This document shows positions 15,326 to 24,300 of a DNA stretch of 27,106 nt, piece after piece. The notes under the pieces are model-generated. The model had not been told where the DNA came from. It saw only the letters and a list, made by a program, of their open reading frames with translations, and made no database searches. The stretch is from the IMG/VR virus record IMGVR_UViG_3300007539_000161, positions 1 to 27,106 of that record; one strand, given 5' to 3'. Positions within the stretch are counted from its first letter, which is position 1. Each line of letters begins with the position of its first letter. The translations under genes were made by a program, and so were the position numbers. This stretch comes from a virus.

Positions 15326-18300
15326 ATGAGTGTAGTAAATATACCTACCTCGGCTACGGGGTTTCATGGCAGTATCGTTGCTCAAGCAAAAAGTGCGCAG
15401 CGAGTTGTCAACAGCATGCAAATAACTCCGACCTTAAATGCTAAAGGATTTGTTCAGCCACTTGGCAGAATTACAAATTCTGCTAGTGAGTTTCAAAAAT
15501 CAATGGATGCATCAGCAGCTCGTGTTTTTGCATTTGGTGCTGCAGTGGGGGTTATTAATGGAGTTTCTGATGCATTCAGAGGGTTAATAGCTGCAACTGC
15601 AGAAGTTGAAAAATCATTAAAAGATATTCAAGTTGTAATGGAAGTTTCTAATGAGGCTATGCAACAATTTGGAAAAGGTTTATTTGATGTAGCAAGAAAC
15701 ACTGCAACAAGTTTCGGTACAGTTGCAGAGTCTGCAGTTGAGTTAGCTCGTCAAGGTTTAAGTGCAGAAGAAACACTAGCCAGAGTAAACTCAGCATTAA
15801 TATTAAGTAGACTTTCAGGTTTAGATGCAGTCAAGTCAACAGAAACATTAACTGCGGCCATTAACTCATTTAATGCAGAAGGTATAACTCATGAAGAAAT
15901 TGTTAACAGAATGGCTAATGTCGATGCAGCTTTTGCAGTTTCGTCTGCAGACATGGCGGAAGCTATATCTAGAGCAGGAGCTGTTGCTCAATCTGCAGGA
16001 GTCTCATTTAATGAATTGTCTGCTATTGTCACAGCAGTTCAGCAAAGAACCGCTAGAGGTGGATCAGTAATTGGTAATGGATTTAAAAGTATTTTTACAA
16101 GAATTAAACGTAGTGGTGTTAGAGAGGCATTAGAAGAAATTGGTGTCGCTACTCAAAATAACGACGGAACATTTAGGTCATCAATAGCGATCTTAAAAGA
16201 TTATGCTCAAGTTTATAAAGGTCTGTCTGACTCGCAAAAAGCATATACTTCAGAACAAATAGCTGGTGTATTTCAAATACAAAATTTACAAGCATTAATT
16301 CAAGACCTTAGCGGAGGGTATTCAATTTATGAAAAAGCATTAGATGTAGCTAATAATACAACTGACGAAGCTACTAGAAGAAACAAAGAACTCAATGAAA
16401 CTTTGAGCGCTCTTTTCTCCCAAACAGGCAGTAGCGCAAAAGAATTAGCATCTACCATAGGTAATCTTGGATTTAATGACGACTTTAAAGAGATACTAAA
16501 ATTTTTAAATAGTTTAGCAGAAGGTATTAATAATCTACTTGATGAAAATCAAGGCAGTACAATAGCTAAATCTTTAGTGAAAGGAATTAGTTCTTTCCTA
16601 ACAGGACCAGGATTAGTTTTAATAGGAGCTGCTTTTATTAAAATCTTTGGGTTGGTTGGTAAATTTGCTAAGGAAGCATTTTCTGATCTTTTGGGAATCA
16701 ATTCAGAAACTAAAAGACAACAAACATTGCAAGCAGCAATTGGTGCAATGTTATCTCAAAATGCTGGCTTGTATCAGCAAATATTAGCAACAGGTAAAAA
16801 TCAAGCAGCTCAGGAAAAAATTATTTTAAATGCTATACAAGCTGAAACAGCTGAGCGATTAAAGCAGGAAGCTATTGTTAAAAGGATTGCTGCATCGAGT
16901 AGGTTAATAGGTGTTGGTGCGAGTGAGCAAGGTTTTGTTCCAATGGGTAAAAGAACTTCAAGAGGTGTAGGTAGAAAAACATTAAATATGTCTTCGGGCT
17001 TTATTCCTGAAATAAGAAAAGAACAAGCAGACATTGACCGTGGAATAGGTGGGGCCAAGAAATCTGATAAACCAAAAGTTTTAAAAATTAAAACTCAACC
17101 AAACAAAATTGAAAAGGTTGTCGCCAATACTGGGGAGGCAATAGTTAAAAACTATTTAGATTCAGGTGCTGATGCTATATTCAATAGAGATATGGTCAGA
17201 CAACAAGGTTTACCAGAAGGAGCAAAGAAAATTACTGCTGCTATGGGTTATGTGCCAAATTTTAGAAAAGGAATAAGTCAAAAAGAACTAGAAAATAAAA
17301 AACACGAGTATTCTGCTGTGGAGTTAGGGTGGAGTCAATTTGGTCAATCAGTCATATCAAAATATGCAGATCATTATGATAAGTTTGTGGGTACTGTTAA
17401 AGTCGAAAGACTAGACAAAGACTTAAAGTTTTTTCAAAAAACTGCTGATAAAATTGTAAAAGGAGACAAATCTAAACCCAACTTTCCGCCACTCATACAT
17501 AGAGATGATGTCACGGATCCAGAAACTGGAAAAAAATATAAAAAATATGCAGTCAATCCAAAATCCATGAAACTCCTGAAAAGGCGTTATGGACCTTTAC
17601 TTGAAACAGCTCCATATACTGGAATCCAGACTGTAGCAAACAACATTAAAAACGGACAATACGGAAAAAATGTTGCTAAAAAAATTCCATCATGGACAGG
17701 AAAGAGACCCAAAGAATATGATCCTTTGTTTGCTCAATTAAATAATTTATTGCAAGGCGTAGAAGGAGAGTATCAAAGTGGTAAATACGTTAAAAACAGA
17801 GGATTTAAAAATGTCAAAATAGTACCAGGATCAAAAAGTTTTGATATAGAAGCCAAAGACAAAAATAATAAAAAAATTAGATTTGAATCAAAAGCCGTGG
17901 AGAAACAAAATGTAGTGGTCGGATTAAAGAAAGCTGCTGTAGAGTTTTTAAGAGATACTGTATCTAAGCAACCTAAAGAAAATAAAATTGGAATAAAAGA
18001 CGGAAAGCCCACAAAAATTAATTTAACAGGAAGAGGAGCATTATTTAGCGGAGGAATTAAAATGCTTACAGCTAAAGATACTCAATTAACTCGATCCATA
18101 CTTACAGCAAAAGACACAACAAAATTAATTTCAGAATTAAAAAAGTCTGGGGTTACTCAATATGTAGATGCATTAGCTGGAGTAAACTCGATCAAGACTT
18201 CAGCTTCAACACTTTCTAAAAAAGAGTTAAATCGAAGACTTAATAGTTTTATAGAAAATGATAAAAATGAACATTTACTAGAAAGCTTAAATCAATATGT

Positions 18301-21300
18301 TACTCAAACCATTAATAAGCAATCAAGGAAGTCTATTGAGAAGTATATTGATAATGCTAATATAACAGACCTACAAGTATTGAATAATAGTTTTGCTGAA
18401 AAAATCGCAGCTTTAAAAAGAAAAAACAAATCAAACGATTCTAGTATAAATGAATCCGCAAATTCGCTATTTCCTTTTGGGGTATCTTATTTATCGCAAG
18501 GTTTTATACCTAATTTTATAGATAGGCGAAATAGAGCACAAAAAATCAAAGATGTTTTAGCTGATCCTGCAAATAAAAATATAAAATTCAACTCTCCACT
18601 CACTCAAAAAATGTCTATTGATACAGTGAAAAAAGGCATGGGTGGAGAATTTCAAAAAATGTGGTTGGAAAGCTACTTTAAAACTGGTAGGACGGGAGAT
18701 TATCAAATGCTAATGAAAATGGGTTATGACCCAGATAAGCTAAAAGCCCTCAGAAAGCATAGCGAACAGGGTGGACAAATAGATATCAAAACTATGGCAA
18801 ATGGGATGATACCTAATTTCGCGATGCAAAGAGGAAGTTTAAGGAGGTACACTCAAAAAGTTCACACTCAAGGAATCAAGGATCCTAAAGGTAAATTGTT
18901 TTATAAAGGAGACAAGTATAAGGAAGTAAAATTTAATGCTCCTCAAGCAGAAAAAGACAAAGCTACATGGATTACACCTTCTTATCAAACAATCCAAGGA
19001 GATCGAAATGAAATCAATGAATTTGCTAAATATCTTGAAACTAGAAAAGATCTTAAACCGTATGTTGTTGATAATTTTAAAAAAGAATACTCAAAAGAAT
19101 TAAAAATTGCGGAAGAAGCTCAACAAAATTATTGGAAAACTTACGAAAAAATACAATCAGGAAATTCAGGGCTTTATGAAAGAAATGGTTTTTTTGGAAG
19201 AAAAACCATGCCATCAGAAGATCCTTTAAAAGTGCAATTAAAATACCTAAAAAAAGATCAAATAGATAGCCTTGTCTCAGATTTTAAAAAACAACAAAAA
19301 CCTTCGTTTTCCGAAGGTTATGTTCCAAATTTTGCAGAATCAGAACGTACTAAAATAAAAGGCATGGGTATGTATTCGGATGTAAGCTCAGTTGTAAATG
19401 AGAAAGGCAGAACTTTAGATGTGGGAATGATAATGGCAGGAATGAGGGATTCTGGCGCAAGTATTTATAAAAGATTGTTAAACGAAATAGAAACAGCCGC
19501 AAAAGAAGGAAAGCCTTATACGAAAATTAATGCTGGCTCAATAGTAGGACCAAGAATTCCAAAAGCTTTGTTGACAGCTAAAAAATTGTTAGACAAAAAA
19601 AGACTAAATCAGAATATTCCACTTATGACTTTAGATGGAATGCTTAATCCCGCTCGTTTATTTAGAAAAGTTCAAGAACATAGAAGAGTAAGTTATAACA
19701 AAGAAAAACAAAAATCTAGAGATTCTTCTAGATACATATTCGGAGAAGAAGCAAGTTTAAAAAAATCTTTACGTAGTTTAGGTTTAGGGCCTAGCCGTGA
19801 CAAAAAAGATAAAACTACATACTTGAGTGATTTATGGATTGGTAAAAACTTTGTGGATGGATATATACCAAGCTTTGCGAATTTAAAATTGTGGAGAGGG
19901 CAAAGTAAAGATAGAAACAAAATTGATTCGCCTGATATTAGTAAAACCATGCCATCTTTCGATAATGCAAAAACTCCAGATGATGTAGTAGGTATTATTC
20001 AAGGCTTTGTAAAATCGCATGTTAGCGGACCACTTTCTGGTTATAGAGATATTGGGGATGTAGGTAATAAAATGCCTTCTGGAGCAACATCTTTTAGCAC
20101 TTCAGAAACGGTTGCTAAAAATTTTGCAGGTAGTATCACTCCTGGACAACCAGTTACTAAGGGTCAAGTATTGTCTAAGGAGGTTCCAGAAAAAAATGTA
20201 TTTAATAAGAAAAAACTTTTGCGAATATTGTCAAAAGGATCTGACCCAAGCAAAGGTTACTATCCAAAAGTCGAAGAATTTAAAAAAGGAATTAAAGACG
20301 GATCGATTAAAGATTGGGCTGAAAAGAACGAAGGCATATATTTAAATGTTTTTGGTCGCAGAAACGACAGGAAATTATTGAAATTTACTCACATGGATCA
20401 TGGAGCAAAAAGATATGATTTTTATGATAGACCAATGAATCAAATAGTTCCTCTGAAAGGTATTGGTAGAAATTCAGATGGAACTTCTCAAATTAGCCCA
20501 AGAGAAGCAGAGGTAATGCAAGTTATGTCAAGAGGGCACATGCCTTACAATAGATCTTCGGGGTTGAGTAGGTATAAACAAGAGACTTATGTTCAGGGAA
20601 TTAAAGATCCTAAAGGAAAGCTCTTCTATAAAGGAGATAAATATAGAGAAGTAAAATTTGATGCCCCACAAGCAGAGCGAGACAAAGCTTCATGGATTAA
20701 ACCTTCTTATCAAACAATTAGAGGGTCCAGAGAAGAGGTTCAAGCATTTACTAAGTTTTTAGAAACTAAAAAAGATCTTAAACCTTATATAGTTAGAGAA
20801 TTTAAAAAAACCCACCAAAAAGAGTTAGAAAAATCATTAAATTTTGAAAAACAATATTGGGAGGGATACGAAAAAGTTAGATCTGGTCAAGCAGGGTTCT
20901 ACGAAAGAAAAGGTATTATGGGCAGAAAAACTTTGCCTGCAGATGATCCTTTAAAAGTTGAAATAAAATATTTAGCAAAAAAAGATATTGATAGATTAGT
21001 TAAAGAATTTAGAGAGCATCAACAAAATAGACCTTTTAATTTTGCAGGAGGATTTACAAACAAAAGTAGTATACCTATTAATTTAGCAGGAGGCTTCGTG
21101 CCCGCAATGAACGCTGAAAGAAGAAATATTGCACGTGGCGTAGGAGGTGCAAGATCTGGAGATAAGCCAGTTAAAACTAAAATTAGAACTTCCCCTGGAA
21201 GAGCGCAATCAGCGGTTGTGCATACTGGAGAATGGATTGTTAGAAATTATCAAGGATCAGGAGCTGATGCAGTTTTTAACAGAAATATGGCCAAAAGCAT

Positions 21301-24300
21301 GGGGCTACCAGCTGGAGCAAAAAAAGTAACTGCAGCGGATGGCTATATACCAAATTTTGCAGGATCAGGGGGAATAATGACAAAAAAGGGGTGGCTAAGT
21401 ACAGCCAAGATTGCTAGATTAAAGGATCCAGAAGGTTATTCTGTTTGGCCTTCAAAAAGTGACACAATTAAAGACAGGGTAGGAGATAAATCAGTTAAGC
21501 TTTCAGAGTTTGATCAAGAAGATCGAGCTCTTATTAAAGGTTTTAAAGCTACACATGGTAAAGAAAATTTGGCAGTCAAAAAACAAGATCGAATGGATCA
21601 ACGAAATGCAATGCCTCATATTGATGCATCAAGAACTGCTACAATGCTTGTCCCGACTCACGGCAAAAGAGGAAGAGTGAATACTACATTTAAGGCTCCT
21701 ATGGATATCATAAAAGGAAGCGATAAAGATAGGCCGACTGTTAGAATGCAATATAGAGTAGAGGGGTTAAAACCAGCAAGATTAAAGGGGGCTGAAAATA
21801 ATATCAGGACTTCTGTTAAAGAAAATTTAATAGAACAATCCAAGATTATTGCTAGCAATATAGCTGGGCCTAGGTTTGCTTCACAAAATAAACCTATAAC
21901 AAATTTAGCTAACGCAGGTTCTGTGGGTGCTGCAGCAGGAACAGTTTTTGAAACTGCAATACAATCAATTGGCAAAAATAAACTTTTTACATCCAATAAT
22001 GCCAATTTTGATATTGGATCATTTCCCGATGAAAAACTACAAAAATTATTTGGATATTATACCCCCTTTGCTGATGCAAAAATAGGATTAACAAAAGACA
22101 CAAAAGCCGATTTTAATGCTAAACTATTAAAACTTCCAGATAATGCAAAAAAATTAGCAGATGCCAGACGAATGCAACAGCAAGAAATGTCTGCAGCCAT
22201 GAGGAGAGAGCATGGGCCAGCCACTAAGTCTGGAGGTAAGGTAGTTAATTTATCTGGAGGATTTATTCCTAATTTTGCACGAGGTAAAATTACTGCAAGA
22301 CAAGCTGATTGGTTACGAAAGAAAGGTTTAGATGAAGACCAAATCAAAGTCATCAAGCCAAACGAATATCGGGAGATAATGAAAAAAGATATTAATGAAA
22401 GAGCTCAATCCGATGCACGTGCAAAAGCGAGAAGAGAAAAAGCGGCACTAGGCTATAGATTTCCAGGTTTTAAATACAGATCTAGTTATGAACCTGTAGT
22501 TAAACAGCAACCAAAAGTTTCTGTAGAAACAAAGGTTCAGGAATCAAATAAATTTGGAAAAGCTGGTGTAGCTTTTTCATCAATTAATGCTGGAAAAATT
22601 AATAATATTTCAAACAGAATGAGTCAACTGGAGTCTAGGGTTAAGGATCTGGAGTTGTCCAGGTCTACTAAAAATTTTGCACAAGGATTTATTCCTAGCT
22701 TTGCACATGCTAGACCACAGACGATCAAAAGAATAGAAGAGCCACAGTCAATTTATAAAGAAAGTAACGACTATTTAGATAATCCAACGAAAGCTTACAG
22801 CAGTATACCGAACTTTGTTTTACCAGATAATAGACAATCAAAGAAAAAATGGTCAGCCGCTGGTGAATCAAACGTTGGTTTTATTGAATCAACAGTCCGT
22901 GAAGGAATACTGAATGGGCAACTAAAAGGCTTAATAGAAGACAATGAAAAAGGAAAACTGAAATTTGATGGACACACTATAATCAAACCAAGCGGAGAAA
23001 AAGTTAGCTCATATGATATATATCGTTACGCTAATGACGAAAAAGTAAAAAGATATATTCGTGACGATGTTAATATGAAGATATCTAAGCAGACGCAGAG
23101 TTCTGCCTGGGACACTTTAAAATCTTTAGTTACTGGCAAAAGATCTCAAAAAATGGATCATACAGATAAGTTTTTGCGAGGTGCCAGTCAAAGTCCTGGT
23201 TGGACTGTAAGTAATGGTAGAGCATTTATAAATGCATCTACAATTAGCGATTTAGTTTCAAAGCCTGGTGCTACAGCAGGCATGTATAATATAGCCCCTA
23301 ATACAGTGAGTGTGGAAAATCTAATAACTCAAACAGCAATGGATTTTTCAGCAGGGCAGGAAGAGCAGCGAAGATTTCAAGAAAGAAGAGACGCAACAGG
23401 TTCAAAATCTAAGAAGCCACTTTCAAATATGCTTAGTGGAGCAAGATATGGAATCGGTCAAGCTATTGGTAGAGTAACAGATTTAGCTAATTTATCTAAT
23501 TTGGGGAAAATTAATATCGGATCAAAGTTTATAGAGCAGTATGGTAAAATATCAAGTTCTTTAAGTAGTTATATAGAAAAATATAATCTTGGAAACATGA
23601 CACAAAAACAAAGAGAGAAATATATTGCCATCAAGGAAAGAGTACAAGAAAAAATTACAAATTTAAATGATAAAGTTTCGAGATTGAGGGTGGGGTCTAC
23701 TAGAAAAAGATTAAAAGAAATAGAAAATAAAATATATACAGTGGGCGGAGAAAAAGGTTATACTTATATAAATTCTCACAGAAATATGTCGGGAGAATCC
23801 TTTAATAATTACAAATCCATTAAAGATGGATCTACTATAAGTGTTGCAGAAATAGAAGACTCAAATACAAAAACCTTAATTCAAGATCATGAAAGAAAGT
23901 ATCAATTAAAAAAATCACTTATCGAAAAAGAAAAAAAACAAGCAGCTTTTAAAAATCGAATAGATTCAATTAAAAAATATGGCTCTGAAGTTGTAGATAA
24001 AAGTGGAAAAATAATCAATACAACTTTAATGGCTCCAGTTGAATTATCGAAAAAATTAGGGTCAGGAGCTTTGAAGTTAAAAGATGGAGCAGTTGGGGCA
24101 TTTAGGCAAATAGATTTTCAAAAAGGTGTCACGAACACAATAGACACCATGAGAGACATAAAAAGCAGGGTGTCAAGTAGTGCAGAGAATCTTAAAGATA
24201 AAACTTTGGGAGTAGGAAAAGCTATAAAGGGTGGCACATCTAATATTATTGGTTCCGCTCAAGATGGAGTAAGGTCTGTAGGACAACCGATTCTCACTGG

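Larger units (their letters stand above)
16997..22819 (+). repeat. First cluster of GYIPNFA-type linker motifs
   Basis: Full or near-full copies of G-(Y/F/M)-(I/V)-P-(N/S)-F-A lie at 17246 (ends R), 18500 (ends I), 18803, 19316, 19859 (S for N), 21341, 22259 and 22685 (S for N). Decayed copies are at 16997 (GFIPEI), 21092 (GFVPAM) and 22802 (SIPNFV). They often follow Ser/Asp/Ala plus Gly or Glu-Gly and mark the borders of the modules listed separately. Confidence 0.85.

Noticed and set aside
21658-22356. Minus-strand open frames of 115 and 99 codons opposite the tape measure gene
   Set aside because: Hydrophobic reverse-complement translations of lysine- and asparagine-rich coding sequence, with no independent signal.
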